Assembly: GCF_023184515.1 (NCBI RefSeq)
Contig: NZ_JAAHBP010000017.1
Location: 124,001-188,000 of the forward strand
Length of the DNA: 64,000 nucleotides
From: Streptomyces sp. D2-8
GTDB taxonomy: Bacteria; Actinomycetota; Actinomycetes; Streptomycetales; Streptomycetaceae
Direction: 5' to 3'
Part shown: in pieces, positions 23,823-32,246 of the stretch
Position numbering within the stretch: the first letter of the stretch is position 1
Layout of the letters: each line of letters opens with the position of its first letter
Notes under the pieces: model-generated
Database searches by the model: none
Told to the model about the DNA's origin: nothing
The model's input: the letters and a program-made list of their open reading frames with translations, nothing else
Translations under genes and position numbers: made by a program

Positions 23823-24104
23823 CTACTTGTCGCCCTTGCCGTTGTCGTCGTCGCCGGAGCTCATGGACTCGTAGATCTCCTTGCACATGGGACACACGGG
23901 GTACTTCTTCGGGTCACGGCCCGGCACCCACACCTTGCCGCACAGCGCCACGACGGGTGTGCCGTCGAGGGCGCTCGCCATGATCTTGTCCTTCTGGACG
24001 TAATGGGCGAAGCGCTCGTGGTCACCGTCACCATGCGAGGTCTGCGGCGTCGGCTCTACGAGGGTCCCCGTACCAGTCCCGCGCTCGGGCTCGAGAGTGC
24101 TCAT
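23823..24104 (-). CDS. DUF3039 domain protein
   Basis: 93 aa soluble protein. The body (HERFAHYVQKDKIMASALDG followed by VVALCGKVWVPGRDPKKYPVCPMCKEIY) is the DUF3039 signature, an actinobacterial family with a likely zinc site formed by a Cys plus the CPMC pair. Function unknown. ATG at 24104 gives the usual length, though no strong ribosome site precedes it; the frame is open ten codons further. It follows the AlgH gene on the same strand with a 29-base gap. Confidence 0.85.
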   Translation of the reverse strand: MSTLEPERGTGTGTLVEPTPQTSHGDGDHERFAHYVQKDKIMASALDGTPVVALCGKVWVPGRDPKKYPVCPMCKEIYESMSSGDDDNGKGDK

Positions 24105-24133
24105 AGAGCCAAGGGTACTGAAGCTCACACGCA

Positions 24134-24715
24134 TCAGTTGAGCGAAGGGTCGTCCGGGTACGTCGCCACCATCGCCAGCTCGCTGCGCTGGCGGCGCAGC
24201 ACCTCGCGCCAGAGCCGCTCGGGAGACGGGGACGACACGTCACCGGGCTCCGATTCGACGACGTACCACGCGCCGTCCACCAGCTCGTCCTCCAGCTGGC
24301 CAGGGCCCCAGCCGGCGTACCCGGCGAAGATGCGCAGGGAGCCGAGGGCGGAGGCCAGCAGCTCCGGCGGGGCCTCCAGATCGACCAGGCCGATCGCGCC
24401 GTGCACCCGGCGCCACCCCAGCGGGGCGGCCTCGCCGGACGCGCCGCCGGGGACGACCGCGACACCGAGGGCCGAGTCCAGCGACACCGGACCGCCCTGG
24501 AACACCACACCCGGTTCCACGGCGAGATCCCCCCAGCCCTCCAGGATGTCGGCCACGCCCACCGGGGTGGGGCGATTGAGGACGACACCGAGGGAGCCCT
24601 CCTCGTCGTGGTCGAGGAGCAGCACCACCGCGCGGTCGAAGTTCGGGTCCGCCAGGGCGGGGGTGGCCACGAGCAACCGCCCTGTGAGCGAGGACACCTC
24701 GGTCATGGCAGACAT
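24134..24715 (-). CDS. YqgE/AlgH family protein
   Basis: 193 aa. The family (DUF179) is widespread and of unclear function. Characteristic segments: SLTGRLLVATPALADPNFDRAV near the start in part, LDHDEEGSLGVVLNRP, and FQGGPVSLDSALGVA. The C-terminal half holds FAGYAGWGPGQLEDELVDGAW-type sequence. ATG at 24715 was chosen; an in-frame ATG nine bases downstream (24706) is equally possible. Divergent from murA, with the intervening 243 bases presumably holding both promoters. Confidence 0.88.
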   Translation of the reverse strand: MSAMTEVSSLTGRLLVATPALADPNFDRAVVLLLDHDEEGSLGVVLNRPTPVGVADILEGWGDLAVEPGVVFQGGPVSLDSALGVAVVPGGASGEAAPLGWRRVHGAIGLVDLEAPPELLASALGSLRIFAGYAGWGPGQLEDELVDGAWYVVESEPGDVSSPSPERLWREVLRRQRSELAMVATYPDDPSLN

Positions 24716-24958
24716 GATCCCGCATTCTCCCTTCGCGTGGGGAGGCAATGCGGGACCGGGAGGGCACGCAGCTCAGGGCGCAGTGAAGCGTCCCACGCGC
24801 ACGAAAGCGACCGTGACCCCATGTGCCCGGAACGGAACGGTTCGTGTTGTGACAGAGCTATGACGTGGCTGGGTCCGACTCAGGCATACAGAAGGGGGGT
24901 GGTGGGCGATTACCCTTTCCCTCCTGGCCCCTGCCCGACTCCATGGAACGCGAGATTC

Positions 24959-26299
24959 ATGACCGTCAACGACGATGTCCTGCTTGTCCACGGCGGAACC
25001 CCGCTGGAGGGCGAGATCCGTGTCCGCGGTGCGAAGAACCTCGTACCGAAGGCCATGGTCGCAGCGCTGCTGGGCAGCGCTCCGAGCCGGCTGCGCAATG
25101 TTCCGGACATCCGCGATGTCCGGGTCGTACGGGGTCTGCTGCAGCTGCACGGTGTGACGGTCCGTCCGGGTGACGAGCCCGGCGAACTGGTGATGGATCC
25201 GACGCGCGTGGAGAGCGCGAACGTCGCTGACATCGATGCCCACGCGGGTTCGAGCCGTATCCCGATCCTGTTCTGCGGACCGCTGCTGCACCGCCTCGGC
25301 CACGCGTTCATCCCCGGTCTCGGCGGCTGCGACATCGGCGGCCGGCCGATCGACTTCCACTTCGACGTGCTGCGTCAGTTCGGCGCGCGCATCGAGAAGC
25401 GGGACGACGGGCAGTACCTGGAGGCACCGCAGCGGCTGCGCGGCACGAAGATCCGGCTGCCGTACCCGTCCGTCGGCGCGACCGAGCAGGTGCTGCTGAC
25501 GGCGGTCCTCGCGGAGGGCGTCACGGAGCTGTCCAACGCGGCCGTCGAGCCGGAGATCGAGGACCTCATCTGCGTGCTGCAGAAGATGGGCGCGATCATC
25601 GCCATGGACACCGACCGGACGATCCGCATCACCGGTGTCGACAAACTCGGCGGCTACAACCACCACGCCCTGTCGGACCGGCTGGAGGCCGCGTCCTGGG
25701 CGTCGGCGGCGCTGGCGACCGAGGGCAACGTCTACGTCCGCGGCGCACAGCAGCGCTCGATGATGACGTTCCTGAACACCTACCGGAAGGTGGGGGGTGC
25801 CTTCGAGATCGACGACGAGGGCATCCGCTTCTGGCACCCCGGCGGCCAGCTGAAGTCCATCGCGCTGGAGACGGACGTGCACCCCGGCTTCCAGACCGAC
25901 TGGCAGCAGCCGCTGGTGGTGGCCCTGACCCAGGCCACGGGCCTGTCCATCGTCCACGAGACGGTCTACGAGTCCCGCCTCGGCTTCACGTCCGCCCTGA
26001 ACCAGATGGGCGCGCACATCCAGCTCTACCGCGAGTGCCTGGGCGGCTCCGACTGCCGCTTCGGCCAGCGCAACTTCCTCCACTCGGCCGTCGTCTCGGG
26101 CCCGACCAGGCTCCAGGGCGCGGACCTGGTCATCCCCGACCTCCGCGGCGGCTTCTCGTACCTGATCGCGGCCCTGGCGGCGCAGGGGACGTCCCGCGTC
26201 CACGGCATCGGCCTCATCAACCGCGGCTACGAGAACTTCATGGAGAAGCTCATGGAACTCGGCGCAAAGGTCGAGCTGCCGGGCAAGGCGCTCGGCTGA
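24959..26299 (+). CDS. murA: UDP-N-acetylglucosamine 1-carboxyvinyltransferase
   Basis: 446 aa; transfers enolpyruvate from PEP to UDP-GlcNAc, the first committed step of peptidoglycan synthesis, in the cytoplasm. Active-site Cys124 sits in GLGGCDIGGRPIDFHF, equivalent to Cys115 of the E. coli enzyme and the target of fosfomycin. The substrate-binding start RVRGAKNLVPKAMVAALL and the end RGYENFMEKLMELGAKVEL are conserved. ATG at 24959 lines up with family N-termini. The last 60 bases are copied immediately downstream together with the terminator. Essential gene in bacteria with a single copy. Confidence 0.97.
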   Translation: MTVNDDVLLVHGGTPLEGEIRVRGAKNLVPKAMVAALLGSAPSRLRNVPDIRDVRVVRGLLQLHGVTVRPGDEPGELVMDPTRVESANVADIDAHAGSSRIPILFCGPLLHRLGHAFIPGLGGCDIGGRPIDFHFDVLRQFGARIEKRDDGQYLEAPQRLRGTKIRLPYPSVGATEQVLLTAVLAEGVTELSNAAVEPEIEDLICVLQKMGAIIAMDTDRTIRITGVDKLGGYNHHALSDRLEAASWASAALATEGNVYVRGAQQRSMMTFLNTYRKVGGAFEIDDEGIRFWHPGGQLKSIALETDVHPGFQTDWQQPLVVALTQATGLSIVHETVYESRLGFTSALNQMGAHIQLYRECLGGSDCRFGQRNFLHSAVVSGPTRLQGADLVIPDLRGGFSYLIAALAAQGTSRVHGIGLINRGYENFMEKLMELGAKVELPGKALG

Positions 26300-26335
26300 T
26301 CCGGCTTCAGCGGCCACGCCCGTCCGGCTGGGGGT

Positions 26336-26353
26336 CCGGGGGTCATCCCCCGG
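26336..26353 (+). terminator. murA terminator hairpin, copy 1
   Basis: CCGGGGG-TCAT-CCCCCGG, a 7-bp GC stem with a 4-base loop, 37 bases after the murA stop. No T-run, as is common in Streptomyces. Confidence 0.6.
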
Positions 26354-26364
26354 GCAAGCACAGC

Positions 26365-26424
26365 ATGGAGAAGCTCATGGAGCTCGGCGCGAAGGTCGAG
26401 CTGCCGGGCAAGGCGCTCGGCTGA
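26365..26424 (+). pseudogene. Duplicated murA C-terminal fragment
   Basis: The second copy of the murA tail forms an ATG-to-TGA frame of 19 codons (MEKLMELGAKVELPGKALG), identical in protein sequence to the end of MurA. It has no ribosome site of its own and is best regarded as a duplication relic. Confidence 0.7.
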
Positions 26425-26460
26425 TCCGGCCTCAGCGGCCACGCCCGTCCGGCTGGGGGC

Positions 26461-26478
26461 CCGGGGGTCATCCCCCGG
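26461..26478 (+). terminator. murA terminator hairpin, copy 2
   Basis: Exact second copy of CCGGGGG-TCAT-CCCCCGG, 125 bases after the first. Confidence 0.6.
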
Positions 26479-26514
26479 GCAAGGCTCTCGGGTAGCGGCG
26501 CGTGCAGTGACGCC

Positions 26515-26551
26515 AAAGGGGCGGCCACCCGGTTCGGGTGGCCGCCCCTTT
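26515..26551. terminator. Bidirectional terminator between murA and hupA
   Basis: A perfect 16-bp stem (26515-26530 with 26536-26551) and 5-base loop, AAAGGGGCGGCCACCC paired with its complement. A/T ends give a short T-run on both strands, so it can serve both convergent genes. Confidence 0.85.
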
Positions 26552-26599
26552 GATGTCACTCACTGTGGTTCGTACACCGTCGGCGTACGAACGGCAGGG

Positions 26600-26881
26600 T
26601 TACTTGCCCTTGGCCGCTTCCTTGAGCTTCGAGCCCGCGGAGACCTTCACGCTGTAACCGGCGGGGATCTGGATGGGCTCGCCGGTCTGCGGGTTGCGGG
26701 CGGTGCGAGCGGCACGGTGGGTGCGCTCGAAGGTCAGGAAGCCGGGGATGGTGACCTTCTCGTCGCCCTTGGAGACGATGTCGCCGACGACGTCGGCGAA
26801 CGCGGCCAGCACGGCGTCGGCGTCCTTGCGAGTCACCTCGGCGCGGTCGGCCAGCGCGGCCACCAGCTCACTGCGGTTCAT
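26600..26881 (-). CDS. hupA: HU-family DNA-binding protein
   Basis: 93 aa nucleoid protein; dimers bend DNA. MNRSELVAALADRAEVTRKD at the start and the beta-arm sequence RTARNPQTGEPIQIPAG identify HU. It lacks the long Lys/Ala-rich C-terminal tail of HupS, so it is the short vegetative type, HupA (position after murA matches S. coelicolor). A GGGAG lies seven bases before the ATG. Single-gene unit, convergent with murA. Confidence 0.96.
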   Translation of the reverse strand: MNRSELVAALADRAEVTRKDADAVLAAFADVVGDIVSKGDEKVTIPGFLTFERTHRAARTARNPQTGEPIQIPAGYSVKVSAGSKLKEAAKGK

Positions 26882-27221
26882 GTTGTTACTCCCGTGTTCA
26901 TCTTGCCGTTGAGGCGTCAGATCGAAGCCGATGCTGCCAGGGTCCTCGATGAGTCCCCGGACCCGGGTCCGTCGTCAGACCCTCGCGCCCAGGGACGCAT
27001 CCTGCCCCTACCTGCGGCGGGAAAGCCAATCCGGCACCCGCTGGAGTCGTGAGAACACCCTTGGGGAGTCACACGAAAAGAGGGCCTGAGCCTGGCGCCA
27101 CGATAGCTCCGCTGCTGACAGGGTTCTTGCGACGCGCCGGGTTCCAGGCTGCCGTGGGGTTACTCACAGTCCCGAGGGACGGCACCCCCGGGCCCCCGCG
27201 GGGGCCCGGACGGCCTCGGCC
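26882..27221. other. Intergenic region hupA-malic enzyme
   Basis: 340 bases. The half next to hupA should hold its promoter. The distal end contains the malic enzyme terminator. No additional gene is supported. Confidence 0.5.
27188..27209 (-). terminator. 22-bp perfect palindrome after malic enzyme gene
   Basis: CCGGGCCCCCG followed immediately by CGGGGGCCCGG, 13 bases beyond the malic enzyme stop. A strong all-GC hairpin, likely the terminator; no T-run. Confidence 0.6.
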
Positions 27222-28655
27222 TCAGACGCCGGACGGGCTGCCCGCCGCCGCGCCGACCGCCTTGGCGGCCTCCCGCACGGCGCCGGCGACCGCGCCCGCG
27301 ACCTTGTCGTTGAAGACGCTCGGAATGATGTAGTTCGGGTTCAGCTCGTCCTCGGTCACCACGTCCGCCAGGGCCTTCGCGGCGGCCAGCATCATCTCGG
27401 TGTTGACCGTCCGGGACTGCGCGTCCAGCAGACCGCGGAAGACACCCGGGAAGACCAGCACGTTGTTGATCTGGTTCGGGAAGTCCGAGCGGCCGGTGGC
27501 GACAACGGCCGCGGTCTGGCGGGCGATTGCCGGGTCGACCTCGGGGTCCGGGTTCGCAAGCGCGAACACGATCGCGCCGTCGGCCATGGCGGCCACGTCG
27601 TCACCGTCGAGGACGTTCGGGGCCGAGACGCCGATGAAGACCTCGGCGCCCCGCACGGCCTCCTTGAGGGTGCCCGTGAGGCCCTCGGGGTTGGTGTTGT
27701 CGGCGATCCAGCGCAGCGCCGAGTCCGGCGCGGCGTCCACCAGGTCCTCGCGGCCCGCGTGCACGACGCCGTGGATGTCGGCGACGACGGCGTTCTTGAC
27801 GCCCGCGGCGAGCAGCAGCTTCAGGATGGCCGTACCGGCCGCGCCGGCGCCGGACATGACGACGCGGATGTTCTCGATCGCCTTGCCGGTCACGCGCAGT
27901 GCGTTCGTCAGGGCGGCGAGGACGACGATCGCGGTGCCGTGCTGGTCGTCGTGGAAGACGGGGATGTCGAGGGCCTCGCGCAGCCGGGCCTCGATCTCGA
28001 AGCAGCGCGGGGCGGAGATGTCCTCGAGGTTGATGCCCGCGAAGCCCGGGGCGATCGCCTTGACGATCTCGACGATCGCGTCGGTGTCCTGGGTGTCGAG
28101 GCAGATCGGCCAGGCGTCGATACCGGCGAACCGCTTGAAGAGGGCCGCCTTGCCCTCCATGACGGGCAGCGCGGCCTTGGGGCCGATGTTGCCCAGGCCC
28201 AGCACGGCGGAGCCGTCCGTCACGACCGCAACGGAGTTGCGCTTGATGGTGAGGCGGCGGGCGTCCTCGGGGTTCTCGGCGATCGCCATGCAGACGCGGG
28301 CCACACCCGGCGTGTAGACCATGGACAGGTCGTCACGGTTGCGGATGGGGTGCTTGGACGCCATCTCGATCTTGCCGCCGAGGTGCATGAGGAAGGTCCG
28401 GTCCGAGACCTTGCCCAGCGTGACGCCCTCGATGCCGCGGAGTTCCTCCACGATCTCGTCCGCGTGCGCGGTCGACGACGCCGCGATGGTGACGTCGATA
28501 CGGAGCTTCTCGTGGCCGGATGCGGTGACGTCGAGGCCGGTCACCGAGCCTCCGGAGGACTCCACGGCGGTGGTGAGCTGCGAGACGGCGGTTCCGCTCG
28601 CGGGCACCTCCAGCCGGACCGTCATCGAGTAGGAGACGCTGGGCGCCGTTGCCAT
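27222..28655 (-). CDS. NAD-type malic enzyme with N-terminal ACT domain
   Basis: 477 aa; oxidatively decarboxylates malate to pyruvate in the cytosol. An ACT-like domain occupies about residues 8-85 (SYSMTVRLEVPASGTAVSQL). The catalytic part has the Tyr of MVYTPGVARV, the Lys in NIGPKAALPVMEGKA, the metal-binding region FEIEARLREALDIPVFHDDQHG and the nucleotide fold VVMSGAGAAGTA. The orthologue next to hupA in S. coelicolor is, as I recall, NAD-dependent. ATG start, single gene. ACT domains usually bind amino acids, so allosteric control is likely. Confidence 0.94.
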   Translation of the reverse strand: MATAPSVSYSMTVRLEVPASGTAVSQLTTAVESSGGSVTGLDVTASGHEKLRIDVTIAASSTAHADEIVEELRGIEGVTLGKVSDRTFLMHLGGKIEMASKHPIRNRDDLSMVYTPGVARVCMAIAENPEDARRLTIKRNSVAVVTDGSAVLGLGNIGPKAALPVMEGKAALFKRFAGIDAWPICLDTQDTDAIVEIVKAIAPGFAGINLEDISAPRCFEIEARLREALDIPVFHDDQHGTAIVVLAALTNALRVTGKAIENIRVVMSGAGAAGTAILKLLLAAGVKNAVVADIHGVVHAGREDLVDAAPDSALRWIADNTNPEGLTGTLKEAVRGAEVFIGVSAPNVLDGDDVAAMADGAIVFALANPDPEVDPAIARQTAAVVATGRSDFPNQINNVLVFPGVFRGLLDAQSRTVNTEMMLAAAKALADVVTEDELNPNYIIPSVFNDKVAGAVAGAVREAAKAVGAAAGSPSGV

Positions 28656-28773
28656 GGCCGACTTCCTCTGCTTTCACCTGACGCTGATTTGTGCCGTCCG
28701 ATCGTCGCACCTACCGCTGAGTAGCAGGTAGCCACCCTCGATTGCGAACGTTTTGTTCGCGGAATGGGCCAGC

Positions 28774-28809
28774 AAAAAGAGACCCACGTCACGTGGACGT
28801 GGGTCTCTT
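28774..28809 (-). terminator. Intrinsic terminator with U-run (minus strand)
   Basis: On the minus strand AAGAGACCCACGTC-CACGT-GACGTGGGTCTCTT forms a 14-bp perfect stem followed by a run of five T (28778-28774). This is the clearest factor-independent terminator in the window and ends either the helD message or a separate small RNA. Confidence 0.85.
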
Positions 28810-28911
28810 CCTCAAGTTGAGTGGCACCGGCCCGCCATGCTCGCCTCGCGGCAAGTGGTCGCTCGTAGCGACGAAGGTTGGGCCCGGGGGCTTGGATCGG
28901 GCCGGTGCCAC
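28774..28911 (-). ncRNA. Candidate structured small RNA or helD 3' UTR element
   Basis: Minus-strand transcript of about 138 nt. It opens with GTGGCACCGGCCCG (28911-28898), which pairs perfectly over 14 bp with 28834-28821 and encloses a 63-base internal region with further local pairing. A short linker leads to the terminator with U-run. The whole looks like a compact intergenic sRNA. No clear promoter was recognised before 28911, so processing from the helD transcript is equally possible. Not assigned to a known family. Confidence 0.5.
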
Positions 28912-28988
28912 GTCCAGGCTAACAAACAGATCCCGTAAGGCCATTCCCGTACCGGTAGTTCATTTCGCCGACAAGTGGGTATCGGGCC

Positions 28989-31286
28989 TCAGTCCCTGAG
29001 CAGGTCCGGAACTCCCGCCGCGTCGGGCTCGTCCCGGTCGGCCGAGACGACCGTGAGCTGCTGGGTGGCCCGGGTCAGTGCGACATAGAGGACGCGCAGA
29101 CCGGCCGGGGACTCGTCGGCGATCTCCGCCGGGGAGACCACGACCGTCGCGTCGTACTCCAGGCCCTTCGCCTCCAGGCTGCCGAGGGCCACGACCCGGT
29201 CGCCGAGTCCGGCGAGCCAGCGGCGGGCCTCCTCGCGGCGCTGCATGGCGACGACCACGCCGACCGTGCCGTCGACGCGCTCCAGCAGCCGGGCCGCCTC
29301 GTCGCGGACGGTCGCGCCCAGCGTGTCCGCCACGACGGTGAAGCGGGGTTCGACGCCGGTGGAGCGGACCGCCTTCGGCGACACGGAGCCGGGCATGGCG
29401 AGGGCGAGGACCTTCGAGGCGAGCTCGGCGATCTCGGCCGGGTTGCGGTAGTTCACCGTGAGTTCGAAGCGGCGGCGGGGGCGGGTGCCGAGCGCCTCGT
29501 CACGGGCCTGGGCGGCCTCGTCCGGGTCGGACCAGGAGGACTGGGCCGGGTCGCCGACGACCGTCCAGGTGGCGTGCCGGCCGCGGCGGCCGACCATGCG
29601 CCACTGCATCGGGGTGAGGTCCTGGGCCTCGTCGACGATGACGTGGGCGTACTCGACACGCTCCTGCGCGAGGCGCTCGGCGCGCTCGCGCTGCGACTCC
29701 TCGCGCACCGGCATCAGCTCCTCCAGGCCGGTGAGCTGGTCGAGCGGGTCGAGTTCGCGCCTCTTGCGGGGGCGGGCCGGGGCGCCGAGGACGGCCTGGA
29801 GCTCGTCGAGCAGGGCGATGTCGTGCACCGAGCGGCCCTCGCGCTTCAGGGAGCGGGCGACCTTGCGGACCTCGCCGGGATTGAGGATCCGCCGGGCCCA
29901 GCGGCCGAGGCGCCGTTCGTCGGCCATGGCGTCCAGGACGGCCCCCGGGGGCAGCTCCGGCCACCAGGCGTCGAGGAACGCGATGAAGGCGTCCTCGGAG
30001 GTGATGTCCTCGTCGAAGGAGGAGCGCAGCTCGGCCGCGAGCTCGGGGTCGGAGTGCCGGCCGGCCGCGCCGGACTGCTCCCACAGGGCGTCCAGGAGGA
30101 GCTTGCGGGCGCGGGGGCGCAGCAGGTTCACGGGGGCGGTGCCGCCGAGGGCGGCGCGGCGGATGCCGTCGAGTTCCCGGGCCTCCAGCTCCAGGCGGCG
30201 GCCGAAGGCGACCACGCGCAGCCGGGCCGGTGGATCGTTCAGCTCCAGGGCGCCGCGCGCGGCCTTCCGCAGCACCTTCAGCATGCGGGAGGAGCCCTTG
30301 GCGCGGGCCACGGCCGGGGAGTCGTAGAGCGTGGCCTCACTGCCCTCGACCAGGGAGCCGATGGCGCGGATGGCGACCTGGCCCTCCTCGCCGAGGGAGG
30401 GCAGCACGCCCTCGGTGTAGGCGACGAGCAGCGGGGTCGGCGAGACGATCAGGATGCCGCCGGCGTAGCGGCGCCGGTCCTGGTAGAGGAGGTAGGCGGC
30501 GCGGTGCAGGGCGACGGCGGTCTTGCCGGTACCGGGGCCGCCCTCGACGTAGGTCACGGAGGCGGCGGGGGCGCGGATGACCAGGTCCTGCTCGGCCTGG
30601 ATGGAGGCGACGATGTCGCGCATGGTGTGGCTGCGGGCCTGGCCGAGCGCGGCCATCAGGGCGCCGTCGCCGATGACGGGCAGTTCGTCGCCGTCGAGGT
30701 ACGCCGTCAGCTCGGGGCGCATCAGGTCGTCCTCGACGCCCAGCACCCGGCGGCCCTTGGAGCGGATGACGCGGCGGCGGACGACGCGGCCGGGGTCGAC
30801 CGGGGTGGAGCGGTAGAAGGGGGCGGCCGCCGGGGCCCGCCAGTCGATGACCAGCGGTGCGTAGTCCTGGTCGAGGACGCCGATGCGGCCGATGTGCAGG
30901 GTCTCGGCGATGTCGGCGGTGTTGTCGGGGCGTACGGCCCCCTCCGCCGGCTCGATCGCGGTGTACGCCCCGTCGGGGCCCTTCTTGCCGTCCTTGCCGG
31001 TCAGCAGGTCGATGCGGCCGAAGAGGAAGTCCTCGAACTCGTTGTTCAGCCGGCTGAGGTGGATGCCCGCGCGGAAGACCTGCGCGTCCCGCTCGGCGAG
31101 TGCGCCCGGGGTGCCGACCTGGCCGCGCCGGGCCGCGTCCTGCATGAGGAACTCCGCCTCGTGGATCTTCTCCTCGAGGCGCCGGTACACCCGGTCCAGG
31201 TGTTCCTGTTCGACGCGGATCTCCCGGTCACGAACCGAGTCGTGCACCGAATCGACCGCGCCATGTCTCTGAGCCTGAACGGCCAC
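28989..31286 (-). CDS. helD: HelD-like RNA polymerase-recycling ATPase (UvrD/Rep superfamily 1)
   Basis: 765 aa. The N-terminal 100 residues contain a long helical region (EHLDRVYRRLEEKIHEAEFL), absent from UvrD and typical of HelD, where it reaches into the RNA polymerase secondary channel. SF1 motifs: Walker A GGPGTGKTAVALH, motif II VDEAQDLTPMQW, motif IV NYRNP, motif VI LYVALTRATQQL. Actinobacterial HelD proteins dissociate stalled polymerase from DNA. GTG start is preceded by AAGGGGGG. No rifampicin-response element was recognised upstream. Confidence 0.85.
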   Translation of the reverse strand: MAVQAQRHGAVDSVHDSVRDREIRVEQEHLDRVYRRLEEKIHEAEFLMQDAARRGQVGTPGALAERDAQVFRAGIHLSRLNNEFEDFLFGRIDLLTGKDGKKGPDGAYTAIEPAEGAVRPDNTADIAETLHIGRIGVLDQDYAPLVIDWRAPAAAPFYRSTPVDPGRVVRRRVIRSKGRRVLGVEDDLMRPELTAYLDGDELPVIGDGALMAALGQARSHTMRDIVASIQAEQDLVIRAPAASVTYVEGGPGTGKTAVALHRAAYLLYQDRRRYAGGILIVSPTPLLVAYTEGVLPSLGEEGQVAIRAIGSLVEGSEATLYDSPAVARAKGSSRMLKVLRKAARGALELNDPPARLRVVAFGRRLELEARELDGIRRAALGGTAPVNLLRPRARKLLLDALWEQSGAAGRHSDPELAAELRSSFDEDITSEDAFIAFLDAWWPELPPGAVLDAMADERRLGRWARRILNPGEVRKVARSLKREGRSVHDIALLDELQAVLGAPARPRKRRELDPLDQLTGLEELMPVREESQRERAERLAQERVEYAHVIVDEAQDLTPMQWRMVGRRGRHATWTVVGDPAQSSWSDPDEAAQARDEALGTRPRRRFELTVNYRNPAEIAELASKVLALAMPGSVSPKAVRSTGVEPRFTVVADTLGATVRDEAARLLERVDGTVGVVVAMQRREEARRWLAGLGDRVVALGSLEAKGLEYDATVVVSPAEIADESPAGLRVLYVALTRATQQLTVVSADRDEPDAAGVPDLLRD

Positions 31287-31412
31287 CGGGCCCCCTTCTG
31301 ACGTGCTGGGCAGCCGTCAACCGTACGCGAAGGGGACCCCCGGAAGCTACGGGCTGGCGGGCAGGCGCGGGACCTGTTGCCCCAATGGCGCCTGCCGGAC
31401 GGCCGAACAGTC

Positions 31413-32246
31413 CTACGCGTCGACCTCGACCAGCCGCTTGCCCTCGAAGGTCACGACCTCGAAGTGGTCGATCTCGTTCGGCTCGAAGGCGGCGCCGCCC
31501 TGGACGTAGAGGGGTTCCTTGGCCTTGTCGGACTTGGCGTCCGGGAGGCCGTAGCCCCACTCCGGGACGGACCAGGAGGACAGGGTCTCGCGCTCGCCGT
31601 TCTTGCCGACCGCGACGAGGGCGCACTTGAGCGGGCCCTTGACGTTCTTGAGCTCGGTGACCACGCCCGTCCCCCAGTCCTTCTTCTGGAGGGCGACCGT
31701 CGCGGTGACCTTGGTGCTCGGGTCGGTGGCGGAGATCTTGTCGGAGATGCCCTCGAAGGCCGCCTTGGCGGGGCTCGCCGCGAGGGGTCGGTTCTCCGCA
31801 CCGCCGCCGCCGTCGCCGCCGTTCGTCGCGACCGCGACGAAGGGGCCGCCGATGATCAGCGCGCCGGCCGCGGCCACCATGTAGAAGCTGCGGCGGCGCT
31901 TCTGGGCGCGGCGGTCGGCGACCTCGTCGACCAGCTTCTCCACCACGCGCGGCCGGGGCTTCGCGGACAGCGACTCGCCGATCGCGGGTGTGCTGCCGGA
32001 GCCGGGCAGATCGGCGAGGGCGGCGAGCATCGGCTCCATGCCGGCCAGTTCGTCGAGCTGCTGGGCGCACCATTCGCAGGTCGCGAGGTGGGCCTCGAAA
32101 GCGGTCGCTTCGGCGTCGTCGAGGATGCCGAGGGCGTAGGCGCCGACGGTCTCGTGCTCGTTCGGCACCGGAGATCCCTGCATGGGTCCAGACATACCCA
32201 TGCCTCCCGTACCGAACCCCTGGTTTCCCCCGTAAACACTCATCAC
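31413..32246 (-). CDS. rsuA: Zinc-finger anti-sigma factor RsuA
   Basis: 277 aa single-span membrane protein. The cytoplasmic N-terminus has the ZAS motif His53-x3-Cys57-x2-Cys60 (HLATCEWC), which binds an ECF sigma factor. A membrane segment lies at about 121-140, followed by a 130-residue extracytoplasmic domain that senses an unknown signal. It overlaps the sigma factor gene (GTGATGA), so start is GTG 32246 or ATG 32243. Known in S. coelicolor as the antagonist of SigU. Confidence 0.92.
   Translation of the reverse strand: MMSVYGGNQGFGTGGMGMSGPMQGSPVPNEHETVGAYALGILDDAEATAFEAHLATCEWCAQQLDELAGMEPMLAALADLPGSGSTPAIGESLSAKPRPRVVEKLVDEVADRRAQKRRRSFYMVAAAGALIIGGPFVAVATNGGDGGGGAENRPLAASPAKAAFEGISDKISATDPSTKVTATVALQKKDWGTGVVTELKNVKGPLKCALVAVGKNGERETLSSWSVPEWGYGLPDAKSDKAKEPLYVQGGAAFEPNEIDHFEVVTFEGKRLVEVDA

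Larger units (their letters stand above)
26240..26489. repeat. 125-bp tandem duplication of the murA 3' end
   Basis: Bases 26240-26364 and 26365-26489 are two copies with a 125-base period. Each contains the last 20 codons of murA including TGA, the trailer and a CCGGGGG/CCCCCGG hairpin. By eye about four substitutions occur over the first 119 bases, two of them synonymous third positions; the last six bases differ. After copy 2 the sequence GGGCAAGGCTCTCGGGTAG again resembles the murA end. Confidence 0.93.
28656..28988. other. Intergenic region with large stem-loop, malic enzyme-helD
   Basis: 333 bases holding the malic enzyme promoter (28656-28770) and the structured element described at 28774-28911. 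The bases 28720-28770 are unusually A/T-rich for this genome. Confidence 0.5.

Noticed and set aside
29574-31301. Plus-strand 575-codon frame opposite helD
   Set aside because: Shadow of the HelD gene, Val/Gly/Asp-rich with no recognisable domain.
31287-31412. Rifampicin-associated element upstream of helD
   Set aside because: No long inverted repeat resembling that element was seen in the 126-base gap.
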